Of a DNA stretch of 64,000 nt, positions 8,129 through 16,970 are shown in pieces. The notes beneath the pieces were generated by a model. It searched no databases, was not told the origin of the DNA, and saw nothing but the letters and a program-made list of their open reading frames with translations. The translations under genes were made by a program, and so were the position numbers. Each line of letters opens with the position of its first letter. Position 1 is the first letter of the stretch. Source of the stretch: a virus; IMG/VR virus record IMGVR_UViG_3300026488_000019, positions 1 to 64,000 of that record; one strand, given 5' to 3'.

Positions 8129-8920
8129 TTAGTAAGTTATCGCTAACTTTGTTAGTCTTTCTTGTTCTAAGTACCACTTAACAATGGTTCTAGACTCTGG
8201 ACTAGGGTTAATGTAATAAATTTTGAATTTGGTTTCTGGGAATTCTGAAAGTACTAAGTTAAAGATGTTAATCTCCTTGTTAAGGTAGAATACCTCTGGT
8301 AGTATGAAAACATGAGGGTCATTTTGTAGGAATGAGTCCAATGAGGTTACTTCACAAATAGAGTAGGCTAATCCACCTGATAAAAGCATCCCTATATTAT
8401 CAGTAGTTTCTTCATAAGGTAGATTCAAATCTAATATATACCTTAAGCGTTTAACAAATACTTGGAATACTTTAAAGTGAGTCTTAAGGAATAAATTGGC
8501 TAATTCATGATTATGGTTCCTTAGCTCTTCTGAATATTTCTCTTCAACTTCTCTAGCAGTCTCTAAAATAGGTTCAGGATATAAAGAACAATTACGATAA
8601 GCTAAGATTGAAATGTAGTTGATTAATTGATGATACCACAGAGACCACAAGGAATATTTTAACCTTATTATGTTATAAGTTTCAGGATAGAACTTTAGTC
8701 TGCAATACCTCATTTCCATAAATGTATTAGAAATAGTTCTAGCTATGATAGACAACCACTTACACCCACTAGCAGTTATCCTCAAATCTGTATCAACTTG
8801 TTCAAATGGAGGGTTTTCTTTAATCTCAGGATAGTGGATATTGTGAAGGATTTCCTTCATACTGATAATAGAGCAGGTATCTAGTCCACAAGATTTGTCA
8901 CAGGTCATTAGCTCCTCCAA
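8129..8920 (-). CDS. hypothetical protein (263 aa)
   Basis: Soluble, with four cysteines in the first 17 residues (CDKSCGLDTC), possibly metal binding, and a mostly helical body with many tyrosines. Its start overlaps the preceding coiled-coil gene by 13 nt. It resembles no family I recognise. Located inside the lysis cluster, but nothing in it indicates a wall or membrane role. Confidence 0.55.
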   Translation of the reverse strand: MEELMTCDKSCGLDTCSIISMKEILHNIHYPEIKENPPFEQVDTDLRITASGCKWLSIIARTISNTFMEMRYCRLKFYPETYNIIRLKYSLWSLWYHQLINYISILAYRNCSLYPEPILETAREVEEKYSEELRNHNHELANLFLKTHFKVFQVFVKRLRYILDLNLPYEETTDNIGMLLSGGLAYSICEVTSLDSFLQNDPHVFILPEVFYLNKEINIFNLVLSEFPETKFKIYYINPSPESRTIVKWYLEQERLTKLAITY

Positions 8921-9315
8921 GTGATATTCTTAACATTATCAGATATTTCATCTAGCTTCTTTGGAATATCTTCCTCTAGCTTTTTCTTCATGCTATTCAG
9001 TAAGGATTTTACTTCCTCTAGCTTCTCAGTAATCAGTTGATTATTAGCATCATTAGTCCTATCTCTAGATTCTATTAACTTTTCTATACTGTTAATAAGA
9101 TTCTCAATATTCCTGAACTGAAGCTCCAATACTTTTTCATCAGTTTTAGGTTTATCAATTGGAACTGATATGATAAGTTTTGCCATAAATCCATAAAAAG
9201 TTCTAGTTAAGAAATATCCCCCTACTCCTCCTGCTCCCATAGACATAGAAACTACAACCAATTTCCAAGTTGGGTATTCTCTAATTGCCTTGTCCATTAG
9301 TTCTACTATTTCCAT
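8908..9315 (-). CDS. Membrane-anchored coiled-coil protein (135 aa)
   Basis: A hydrophobic segment at about residues 19-50 with several glycines is followed by a coiled coil (about 60-130) ending in alternating charged heptads. The AAGGAG site before ATG 9315 lies inside the end of the Rz1-like gene. It could be an anti-holin, a holin with a long tail or a spanin accessory. Context favours a lysis role. Confidence 0.55.
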   Translation of the reverse strand: MEIVELMDKAIREYPTWKLVVVSMSMGAGGVGGYFLTRTFYGFMAKLIISVPIDKPKTDEKVLELQFRNIENLINSIEKLIESRDRTNDANNQLITEKLEEVKSLLNSMKKKLEEDIPKKLDEISDNVKNITWRS

Positions 9316-9613
9316 TTGATACTCCTTGTTGGGTAATCAATCTACAAGACTGTAAATAATTTTGGAGAAGAATTAAGTACTGAGAAACTTGGTAAGCAGA
9401 ATCTGAATCATAGCAGTAATAAACTTTGTTATTCAACTTAACTTTGTATAGGTTAATCTGGGGAGGTTGAGGTGGATTAGGAAGTTTAGGTAAATCACAT
9501 TTATAAACAACTTTGGTTTTATAAACTATTTTAGGTTGACTGGGTTGAGTAGTAACACAACTACTTAGCAGTAGAGGAATTGTTAGAAATAAAATCCTTG
9601 AATTGGAGAACAT
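9281..9613 (-). CDS. Outer-membrane lipoprotein spanin subunit (Rz1-like)
   Basis: A short signal peptide ends in the lipobox LLSSC, and the mature part starts with a proline-rich stretch (PKLPNPPQPP), the hallmark of o-spanins. Three further cysteines are present. Its start lies inside the 3' end of the coiled-coil i-spanin gene in another frame (9561-9613), the typical Rz/Rz1 overlap. It would bridge to the inner-membrane partner and disrupt the outer membrane, so the host should be diderm. Confidence 0.8.
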   Translation of the reverse strand: MFSNSRILFLTIPLLLSSCVTTQPSQPKIVYKTKVVYKCDLPKLPNPPQPPQINLYKVKLNNKVYYCYDSDSAYQVSQYLILLQNYLQSCRLITQQGVSNGNSRTNGQGN

Positions 9614-10013
9614 TGCTTACCTCATCACTAGGATTAACTTCTACTCTAATAGTTTGGTTCTTTAAAACCTTGTTAGTATGCTCTAATTTGTAGATAGTAG
9701 TTTTTAACTTAGTTAGCTTAGTGATTAAAGAATCTCTTTCTCTAATTACTTGTTCACAAGTTTGTCTATAAGAGTTATAAGTGGAGTAACAGGCTGTGAG
9801 TTGAGATTGAATAACTTTAAGTTGGCTGTTAAGGTTATCTATGGTAGCTTGTTTTTGTTTAATCTGTTGTTTAAGGGAAATAATCTTATTCTGTAATATC
9901 TCAGTTTCTATCTTAAAGAATGTTAGTTCTCCCCAAATAAAGATTGTTGATAGTAGTGCTATACCAGTTCTGCTGAATAGAAACTTTACGAGTATTGTTA
10001 AAATTGGTAGCAT
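9561..10013 (-). CDS. Inner-membrane spanin subunit (Rz-like)
   Basis: An N-terminal transmembrane helix (residues 5-27) is followed by a long coiled coil (about 35-125) with two cysteines near its middle, as in i-spanins. The 150-aa length is usual. The gene carries the start of the lipoprotein partner in its 3' end. ATG 10013 follows AGAGGT. Confidence 0.78.
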   Translation of the reverse strand: MLPILTILVKFLFSRTGIALLSTIFIWGELTFFKIETEILQNKIISLKQQIKQKQATIDNLNSQLKVIQSQLTACYSTYNSYRQTCEQVIRERDSLITKLTKLKTTIYKLEHTNKVLKNQTIRVEVNPSDEVSNVLQFKDFISNNSSTAK

Positions 10014-10023
10014 TGATTACCTC

Positions 10024-10389
10024 TTAGTAGGATTTATACATAGGAATAACCCATACCTTAACAGTTCCTTCAGAAGATAAATCACCATTCATAAAAACAT
10101 TAACTTGTAAAGCCTCCTCATTTTGAGCCATAGGGAGATAAATCCTATACTTGCCTGCACTAAGAATTCTTTTATAATCAACTAAATTAGAACCATCATC
10201 CTGCTGGATAGGAAATATCTCACCTGTGGTAACTTCTTTAGCTCCAAAGGAAACAGTAATAGAATCTTCACTACCTTTAGTGTAATCAATGTAAACCATG
10301 CAATCTCTTCTAGAATTCTCTACTTCTACTGAAATGCTACTATTAGACTCTGCAATCTTATTTCCGTTCTTATCAAATACTTGAATCAT
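10024..10389 (-). CDS. hypothetical beta-rich protein (121 aa)
   Basis: Acidic, strand-rich sequence resembling a small jelly-roll or Ig-like domain, with no signal peptide. It lies between the fibre genes and the spanins, so it may be a minor virion decoration protein or chaperone. AGAGGTGAG precedes ATG 10389. No family recognised. Confidence 0.55.
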   Translation of the reverse strand: MIQVFDKNGNKIAESNSSISVEVENSRRDCMVYIDYTKGSEDSITVSFGAKEVTTGEIFPIQQDDGSNLVDYKRILSAGKYRIYLPMAQNEEALQVNVFMNGDLSSEGTVKVWVIPMYKSY

Positions 10390-10399
10390 TTCTCACCTC

Positions 10400-10813
10400 T
10401 TAAGGTAGGAATTTAGTAAGAGGGATATACTTTTCCCTAGTTGCAAAGTAGATTTTGTTATCAGGGATAGAAGAATCATTAAGGATTTGTTTATGTAGTT
10501 GCTTGATTATACCCAACCAACCAGTCCTAACTCCAACCTTGAGTAGCTGTTCCCAACTTTCTCTCAAGTCAAATACCTTACAAAGATTTTCTAGTTCAGT
10601 ATTGAAATCAGAAACTCCTTCTAGAATCTTAGCTGAAGATTCATAAATAAGTTGACCTATTTTATCTACTGTAAGAGAACCTTTAGAATAAGTTACAAGT
10701 TTAGTAGTATGAAGTTTCCAATCAGCTTCATCACTCCTTTGCTTCCATTCAGGGTAATAACGATGGATATAAACGGAAGTTAGTTGAGATAAGACTAATT
10801 CCCTTTCAATCAT
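10400..10813 (-). CDS. hypothetical protein (137 aa)
   Basis: A mixed alpha/beta soluble protein with a tryptophan-rich segment near residues 20-32. It follows the lectin-like fibre gene by 15 nt and precedes a beta-rich small gene, so it is probably cotranscribed with the adsorption module. A fibre assembly role is conceivable but not shown. Confidence 0.5.
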   Translation of the reverse strand: MIERELVLSQLTSVYIHRYYPEWKQRSDEADWKLHTTKLVTYSKGSLTVDKIGQLIYESSAKILEGVSDFNTELENLCKVFDLRESWEQLLKVGVRTGWLGIIKQLHKQILNDSSIPDNKIYFATREKYIPLTKFLP

Positions 10814-10828
10814 AACTTAACTCCTTAA

Positions 10829-12244
10829 TTATTTCTTAAACTCTTCTTGAGAACCAATTGAATCCATCTCAGTATGCCAATCTACATAAAGTATCGGTAA
10901 TTCACTGTTGAAAGTATCATCAGTATCAGTCCCTAACCTAGTTAATCTGTGGAATACTATTTGAGATAATGATTTAACTTGGTCAATTGCTCCAAAGTTG
11001 AGTAAAACATGCTTACCAATCATATCTTCTGTTATTTCAAAAGTTTTGATTATAGTTTTAACATTCTTGTCCGTAGTACTAACTTGCTGATATTCTGAAC
11101 CAGTATTTATAATTTCTACTGGAATAGTTTCCCATTCCAACTTCAATTTAACCTTTCCAGGACTAGCATCAGGAGGAATGAAAGAGTGTATGTGAAACAT
11201 ACAGTTGCTATCATATTTAGCAGAGTGGTTAAACTGAGTAAAAAATGAGATAGAGCTAATAGTGTTAGGAGGAAAAGCTAAAGTAGTGAACGTAGGAGAA
11301 ATAACTTCAGCATATACAGTGTAATAATCAAGAGGTAATGTATCAATTGGAACTTGTATATCATAGTAAGGATTTTCAGATAAGTTAGTTATTTGAACTA
11401 ACTTATTTCCTTTTTCATCAGTAGTTACAGAAACATCAATATCACTCTCATTGAAGTATCTTCTAACACAAATGTAATCTACTAATAAAGGGTTAAGTGT
11501 GGTATCTGAGTCACAGACAAATTGGAGATATTCTCCACCTTTGTAAAGGATACTTACTGATTTAACTGTTTTATTAACAGATAGGTTCTTAAAGATAGTT
11601 TGAGTAGGAGTTAAAATAGCTTGATAATCATTCCACTTATTAGGTTGTTGAGAACCATTAGGATAACACAAACTAGTACAGATAGAATGATTACCAGTTC
11701 CTTTATCAGAAATTAGATAAAGGGGGCCCAGTCTAATACCTGAGTCAAAATCCATATCTTTAGAATACATATTCCATTCTATTACCACATTAGTAGGAAT
11801 AGGTATTTTAGATTTGGTACCTAGAATGTTATTTCCTCCATTTACCTTTAAATGACTGTTAGCGTCAAGCCCTCCATATTGGTAAGTCCAAGTATCTTCA
11901 TTTAAGGTATCAAAATCATCGTAAAGGAGAAATACAGCTTTATTGTTAGCACTACCTGATCCTGGAACAAACTTATAGGTTTTAGTCTCCCTAGGATTAA
12001 GAGAGGTTTTTATCCAAACTTTATTCTTGTAAACTGCATAATCAGTCTTCTGCTCATACTTAGTAGAAGCTAAAGCATATTCAACTACATTAGGATCACC
12101 TGTAATCCTATTAGTTAGCTGATCATTAAAAACTGTAGCATTACCTGTTAATCTTAAAGAACCATCAGGAGCAAATTCAAATCCAATAGGAAAGGAGGAA
12201 GACCCTCCCTTACCTCCTCTGAAAAAGAAACTTCCTAAACTCAT
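10829..12244 (-). CDS. Tail fibre/receptor-binding protein with lectin-like (DUF2341-type) region
   Basis: The N-terminus is glycine/serine-rich (FFFRGGKGGSSS), then comes a strand-rich body. Residues ~110-250 (FDTLNEDTWTYQYGG, then a substrate-binding-like beta sandwich) resemble concanavalin-type sugar-binding modules found after DUF2341 regions. The C-terminal 200 residues form another beta domain. The position at the distal end of the fibre cluster fits a receptor-binding tip. Confidence 0.6.
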   Translation of the reverse strand: MSLGSFFFRGGKGGSSSFPIGFEFAPDGSLRLTGNATVFNDQLTNRITGDPNVVEYALASTKYEQKTDYAVYKNKVWIKTSLNPRETKTYKFVPGSGSANNKAVFLLYDDFDTLNEDTWTYQYGGLDANSHLKVNGGNNILGTKSKIPIPTNVVIEWNMYSKDMDFDSGIRLGPLYLISDKGTGNHSICTSLCYPNGSQQPNKWNDYQAILTPTQTIFKNLSVNKTVKSVSILYKGGEYLQFVCDSDTTLNPLLVDYICVRRYFNESDIDVSVTTDEKGNKLVQITNLSENPYYDIQVPIDTLPLDYYTVYAEVISPTFTTLAFPPNTISSISFFTQFNHSAKYDSNCMFHIHSFIPPDASPGKVKLKLEWETIPVEIINTGSEYQQVSTTDKNVKTIIKTFEITEDMIGKHVLLNFGAIDQVKSLSQIVFHRLTRLGTDTDDTFNSELPILYVDWHTEMDSIGSQEEFKK

Positions 12245-12322
12245 TGTTCTACCTCATTTAACGTTGTTTAGAGATAATAAGTGAAACATTGATTGTTTAC
12301 TTAAACAAAGGATACATAGCCA

Positions 12323-12736
12323 TTACTTACTTCCCTTAATACCGTAGATTTCTTTAAAGAGTTTACCTATCTTGTCTTGCCTATCCATGAGTTTATCTAT
12401 TAACTCCTTACCGTTTATTAGAAATTCTACATCAGCACGAGTTTGAATTGAATGATACTTATTAAATGCATATTCAATCATTTCACGAGTTTCCTTATCC
12501 ATTTTATCTTTAATTTCATTTGGGATAGCTTCTTCCCAAATTCTAGAAAGGAGAGCAAAGATTAGAGAAATCATTTTAGCATTATCTGCAACACTATCAT
12601 GTATATCAAATACTTCATTATTAACCCTATACCTCATTTTACCTTTCTTGTTTAGAGAAATAGAAGATGGTTCCTCTATTACAACTTTTTTAAAGAATCC
12701 TGGTTTCACTTGCTTCTTTGCAATTTTAAACTTCAT
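12323..12736 (-). CDS. hypothetical protein (137 aa) inside the fibre cluster
   Basis: Basic N-terminus (KFKIAKKQVKPGFFKK), then helical. Unlike its neighbours it is not strand-rich, so it is more likely a fibre assembly chaperone than a structural fibre; this is inference from context. A 78-nt gap to the next gene contains only a small TGTTTA/TAAACA hairpin. Confidence 0.5.
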   Translation of the reverse strand: MKFKIAKKQVKPGFFKKVVIEEPSSISLNKKGKMRYRVNNEVFDIHDSVADNAKMISLIFALLSRIWEEAIPNEIKDKMDKETREMIEYAFNKYHSIQTRADVEFLINGKELIDKLMDRQDKIGKLFKEIYGIKGSK

Positions 12737-12756
12737 TACATTCTCCTCACTAAAGA

Positions 12757-15744
12757 TTACTCAGTCCATAAATTAACTTTGAAATTATCTACATATGTAT
12801 TTTCAATACCTTCAAGTTTGACTCTCAGTGCTCTACCTTTCTTATTAACAGTTTGGTACTTTGATCTGATAATGTCTTGATCTGTCAAGTAAGTTCTATT
12901 CTGTAGAGTTTGAAGTGTAATTCTCTGTGGAATGATAACAGATGTAATGGTAGAAGGTTGTTCTGGTACTTTAATTTGATAATTAATAGGTAAGAGATAT
13001 TGATGAACTTTGTCATCACTACCACTTAGTATATACACTTTATCGCCATTTGGATGGAAAAAGATGCTCTGTGGTTTTGACTCAATTTTATAACTTGATA
13101 CGAAAGTTGCTGTAGTAACATCCCAAGGTGTTGAAAGGTTATATTGGCAAACCAATGGGTCTGTTGTGCCTACTACATACATTTTATCACCAGTTGGATT
13201 AAAAGAAATACCAGTTAAATAGTCAAAGAATTCCTTAATACTTTTACTTGATTCAAGAGAGGCTGTGGTAACATCCCAAGGTGTTGAAAGGTTATATTGA
13301 TAAACTGTATTATTACCATCTCCAACTATATACATTTTACTTCCATCTGGATGGAAAAACAAGTCTCGTGGGTTATTGTCTTTATCTTTAATACTCTTAC
13401 TTGATACGAAAGTTGCCGTAGTAACGTCCCAAGGAGTAGAAAGGTTATACTGGTAAACTTTATCATTCCAAGAACCCACTATATACATTTTAGTACCATC
13501 TGGATAAAAGAAAATACCTTGTGGAGAGGAATCCTGGTCTTTAATACTTTTACTTGATTCAAGAGAGGCTGTAGTAACATCCCAAGGTGTTGATAGGTTA
13601 TATTGATAAACTGTAGCGTTAGTATAACCCACTATATACATTTTACTACCATCTGGGCGGAAGAAAATTCCTCCTGGATTTGTTTCTTCTTTTCCAACAG
13701 AGTAATCTGATATGAGAACCATAGTGGAAGTATCCCAACTACCTTTAGGAGTTACTTCATTCACTTTTACGTTATTACCATTAATAATTAAAGAATCTTC
13801 TGCTTTTACTAAATCCCTTCTAATGTCTTGAAATTCAAAAGATGATGTAGTAGCATTCTGTATTTTATCACTTATATCTTCGTCTTTCCACAGGCACCTA
13901 TCTGAATTAGATTCTAATGCAACATAAACTTTGGTTGGTTCTTTCCAAGCTTTTGTAGGAGGATTGGTAAGGTTAAAAGAGGAAATATCTATTTTATATA
14001 ACTCCTCTTTATATAGAGCCTTAATTTCTTCTTCTGATAAAGGCCTGTTAAAAATACGAACCTGATCTACGCTCCCTACTAGAGGTTGATAACCACCCCC
14101 ATCATAACCAGAACCTATTGTTGCATTCTTATCAGCATTTGTTGGTGTTGAAATTGATTCCGAACCTACCAAAACACTATTAACATAGAAAGATAAAGTT
14201 TTACCATCAAAAGTAACTACTAGGTGATACCAAGTCTTCTCTTTAGCAGGATAAGATATTATCTTACCAGAACTTCCTGAAATCCCATAATCAGTAAATA
14301 TTTCATTTGAGTTTGCTTTACGAGCAATTATTACTCCTCTTCTATCTACTGTGGTACCTGAAGCATAAAAATATTTGTCAAAAAATCTAGACCACTTATC
14401 ATTTATAGTATCAAATTTACCCCAAAGTGAAATAGTAAAAGGTTTAGTAGTGTCTAAAGCAGTTGAAGAGTTCTGGAGTTCTATATAACTACCTCCATCA
14501 AACTTAGCACACTTTCCAAACTTACCAATTTCGTACTGCTCACTACCTTTCCAAAGTCCATTGTACTTTCCACCTAGATCACTAGGATCTCCGTCTAAAG
14601 TATAAGTTGCAATGCAACTACCATCGTTGAAAACATCTAAAACATTAACAGTATTCACAATATCAGGATAACCATCTAGTTGTTTTTCTATTACTTCATT
14701 GTTAGAACATACTAATAAATTTTCACCTTTCAAAACTTCTGTTACAGTTTTAATTTCATTAACATCTGCTGAAACTATCTTAACTTCTCTAGGCTTTTCG
14801 TCAACTTCAATCTGATACCAATTCCAATCACTATCAGTTTCTTCTTGTTCAAAAGGTGTTGATACCCAAATAGAAAAAGATTCTTTCCTAAAAGCTTGTT
14901 CAGGAGCTTGGCTTAAATAGGAAAGTTGACAATGGTAATATTTCTCTCCAAGAGATAATAATTTAATTTCTTCTTCAGATAGGATACGATTAAAAATACG
15001 AATCTGGTCAACATAGGTTCCACTGCAAGCAAAATCGTTAGGATTATTATTGTCTGGATCCCAATCTCCTCCAATAAGTAAAGGTCTATCTACAGTTGAT
15101 AAATCAACCGAAGGTATTTCCAAAACCTTTTCACCATCTACATAAACATTTCCTAATGTATCAACAACTAGATGATGCCATAAATTATCCTCATAAGTTA
15201 GAGGAAGTGGTTTTGTGGATTCACCTTGATTAATATCAAAAAACATCTTCTTCTTTAGATCAGTTGTATATTGCCACAAATTTAAAATATTTTTACCGTT
15301 ACCAAAAAAGCTAAATAAACAGTGTTGAGCTGAAGTATCAATCTCCCCTTGTTTAAACCAAAAAGAGAGGGTTACTGTAGCTGGAAAACTACTAACACCA
15401 GTTTTTATAGAATTGTTTCCATTAAATTTAGCACATTGGTCAAACTTACCTGTATCATATTGTTCACTACCATACCAAGTTCCATTATGATTACCTGATA
15501 AGTCATTAGCATTCCCATCCAAAGTATAAGTTGCAATGCAACTACCATCACCAAAAATATCAAGAGTGTTGATAAAATTCAGTTCATCAACTTTTGACGG
15601 AGTAAACTCAACGAATTTATCAGATTTATTATAGACAATTATTTTATCCTTATTTGATATCCTATCAAAAAGATATAAGTCGTCTTTTGTTGTTTTTGAA
15701 GTTATTATACGAAGTTCTTTCCATCCGCCTTTAAGTGCTTTCAT
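12757..15744 (-). CDS. Large tail fibre with two LamG-like domains and a beta-propeller
   Basis: 995 aa. Two homologous LamG/concanavalin-like domains occupy about residues 60-265 and 370-580; each begins DGSCIATYTLDG and ends with a VDQVRIFNRPLSEEEIK-type strand. Residues ~675-915 hold five ~50-aa repeats containing PDGTKMYIVG and VYQYNLSTPWDVTTA, a blade-like pattern of beta-propellers. A separate beta domain follows. Such architecture suggests glycan binding at the host surface. The near-identical repeats imply recent internal duplication. It is flanked by an FN3-like protein and a small gene in the adsorption module. Confidence 0.75.
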   Translation of the reverse strand: MKALKGGWKELRIITSKTTKDDLYLFDRISNKDKIIVYNKSDKFVEFTPSKVDELNFINTLDIFGDGSCIATYTLDGNANDLSGNHNGTWYGSEQYDTGKFDQCAKFNGNNSIKTGVSSFPATVTLSFWFKQGEIDTSAQHCLFSFFGNGKNILNLWQYTTDLKKKMFFDINQGESTKPLPLTYEDNLWHHLVVDTLGNVYVDGEKVLEIPSVDLSTVDRPLLIGGDWDPDNNNPNDFACSGTYVDQIRIFNRILSEEEIKLLSLGEKYYHCQLSYLSQAPEQAFRKESFSIWVSTPFEQEETDSDWNWYQIEVDEKPREVKIVSADVNEIKTVTEVLKGENLLVCSNNEVIEKQLDGYPDIVNTVNVLDVFNDGSCIATYTLDGDPSDLGGKYNGLWKGSEQYEIGKFGKCAKFDGGSYIELQNSSTALDTTKPFTISLWGKFDTINDKWSRFFDKYFYASGTTVDRRGVIIARKANSNEIFTDYGISGSSGKIISYPAKEKTWYHLVVTFDGKTLSFYVNSVLVGSESISTPTNADKNATIGSGYDGGGYQPLVGSVDQVRIFNRPLSEEEIKALYKEELYKIDISSFNLTNPPTKAWKEPTKVYVALESNSDRCLWKDEDISDKIQNATTSSFEFQDIRRDLVKAEDSLIINGNNVKVNEVTPKGSWDTSTMVLISDYSVGKEETNPGGIFFRPDGSKMYIVGYTNATVYQYNLSTPWDVTTASLESSKSIKDQDSSPQGIFFYPDGTKMYIVGSWNDKVYQYNLSTPWDVTTATFVSSKSIKDKDNNPRDLFFHPDGSKMYIVGDGNNTVYQYNLSTPWDVTTASLESSKSIKEFFDYLTGISFNPTGDKMYVVGTTDPLVCQYNLSTPWDVTTATFVSSYKIESKPQSIFFHPNGDKVYILSGSDDKVHQYLLPINYQIKVPEQPSTITSVIIPQRITLQTLQNRTYLTDQDIIRSKYQTVNKKGRALRVKLEGIENTYVDNFKVNLWTE
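12990..13720 (-). repeat. Tandem coding repeats (beta-propeller blades)
   Basis: Five ~150-nt direct repeats within the large fibre gene. Blocks encoding YNLSTPWDVTTA are almost identical at the nucleotide level between copies, so the blade number may change by recombination. Confidence 0.8.
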
Positions 15745-15761
15745 ATGTTAAGCCTCCAATA

Positions 15762-16940
15762 TTAAGCTGTTAAGTCCCAACCATCATTATATTCAGTACT
15801 ATCTTGAAAGTTGGAAACACTTACAGCTGAATCAGATACAAGTGGTACATTTTTAATAGTAAGTTGCTTAGAAACTCTTTCAGTTGCGTCATTACCATCT
15901 GAATTCCTAGTTACCCATAAAGTAATGGTAGCTGTTGTGTCTTGATCTACTTCAGGCAATTCCCAAGTAAAATGCATTCCTGTTACTGTAAGTGTCCCAT
16001 GAGTAACAGTTCCACTTAAGGAATACTTAGAAGTATCAAAAGTCCTACCGTCATCATGGGTAACATCACCTTCCACTGTAGAAAGCTCATTCTCTTGGGA
16101 CGGAATTGTATATTCAATTTGGTACTTGGTAGTGTTATACTCTAGTACATTAGACCAGTTTGAAGAATGACCTTTATCTCCATTATACCTAGCTCTTACA
16201 TAATAAGTTGAATCTACATCAAGTACATCAGAAGAAATTGTTAGTGTATCCTGTTTTGATGGATCAGTTTCAGTGTAGCTAAAGACTAGATTACTAAATT
16301 CAGAATCAGTAGCTATTTCCCAATTAGTACTTTTCCAATTGTCTGAACATCCTACTGCTTTAAATGATGTAAGTTTAAATGTAGGATAAAGTGAACCTGT
16401 ATCAGATGTAGATAATGTAGGTGTTTCTATGTAAGCACTAGCTGTTGTAAACTTAACAGGATCAGACCAGTCTGATATGTGGTAATCTGATTTATACCTT
16501 ACTCTTACATAGTAAGTAGTTTCTGGGTCTAAGTTTTTGGGTTGATAAGAGGTTAAGTTAATAGTATCGTTATATGAGGACTCAACTATATTAGTAAACT
16601 CAGAATCAGTAGCTATTTCCCAATCAGATGCTTGATGAGTACCATAGAAATGCTGTGTTGGTTGAAATGGAGAAGACTCAATTGTTCCTAAAAAATCAGT
16701 TTCTCTATTAGTAGGGTTAGTAATAGTTGGTTTAACTATTACAGTAGCATCTTTCTTTGAAACACTTTCAATGGTTTCTGAAAGAGTCTCTAACTCTTGA
16801 ACTAGGTATTGATCATTTTCTAACAGTTGGGCTATTGGTCTATTAGCAACTCCTTGAGGAGTATCATCTGTAGTTCCATCAAACTTTTCGTATTGTTTAT
16901 ACCAATTTAAATTGTGGTAAGGAAGTTTCTTTTTGGCCAC
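15762..16940 (-). CDS. Fibre protein with two fibronectin type III-like repeats
   Basis: 392 aa. After an N-terminal part that reads like a virion attachment segment, two repeats share WEIATDSEF, TYYVRVRY and DWSDPVKF-type strands, characteristic of FN3-like modules in phage tails. A further Ig-like domain follows (about residues 270-365). FN3-like domains in virions mediate weak glycan contacts. A GAGG-type site precedes ATG 16940. Confidence 0.65.
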   Translation of the reverse strand: MAKKKLPYHNLNWYKQYEKFDGTTDDTPQGVANRPIAQLLENDQYLVQELETLSETIESVSKKDATVIVKPTITNPTNRETDFLGTIESSPFQPTQHFYGTHQASDWEIATDSEFTNIVESSYNDTINLTSYQPKNLDPETTYYVRVRYKSDYHISDWSDPVKFTTASAYIETPTLSTSDTGSLYPTFKLTSFKAVGCSDNWKSTNWEIATDSEFSNLVFSYTETDPSKQDTLTISSDVLDVDSTYYVRARYNGDKGHSSNWSNVLEYNTTKYQIEYTIPSQENELSTVEGDVTHDDGRTFDTSKYSLSGTVTHGTLTVTGMHFTWELPEVDQDTTATITLWVTRNSDGNDATERVSKQLTIKNVPLVSDSAVSVSNFQDSTEYNDGWDLTA

Positions 16941-16970
16941 TATTTGATCCTCCCAATCAGCTTCAACAAA

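Noticed and set aside
9841-10080. + strand frame in the spanin region
   Set aside because: It is the shadow of the i-spanin gene in antisense; no ribosome site and no family.
12990-13720. Insertion sequence or transposon inside the fibre gene
   Set aside because: The repeats are in frame protein blades with no terminal inverted repeats or transposase.
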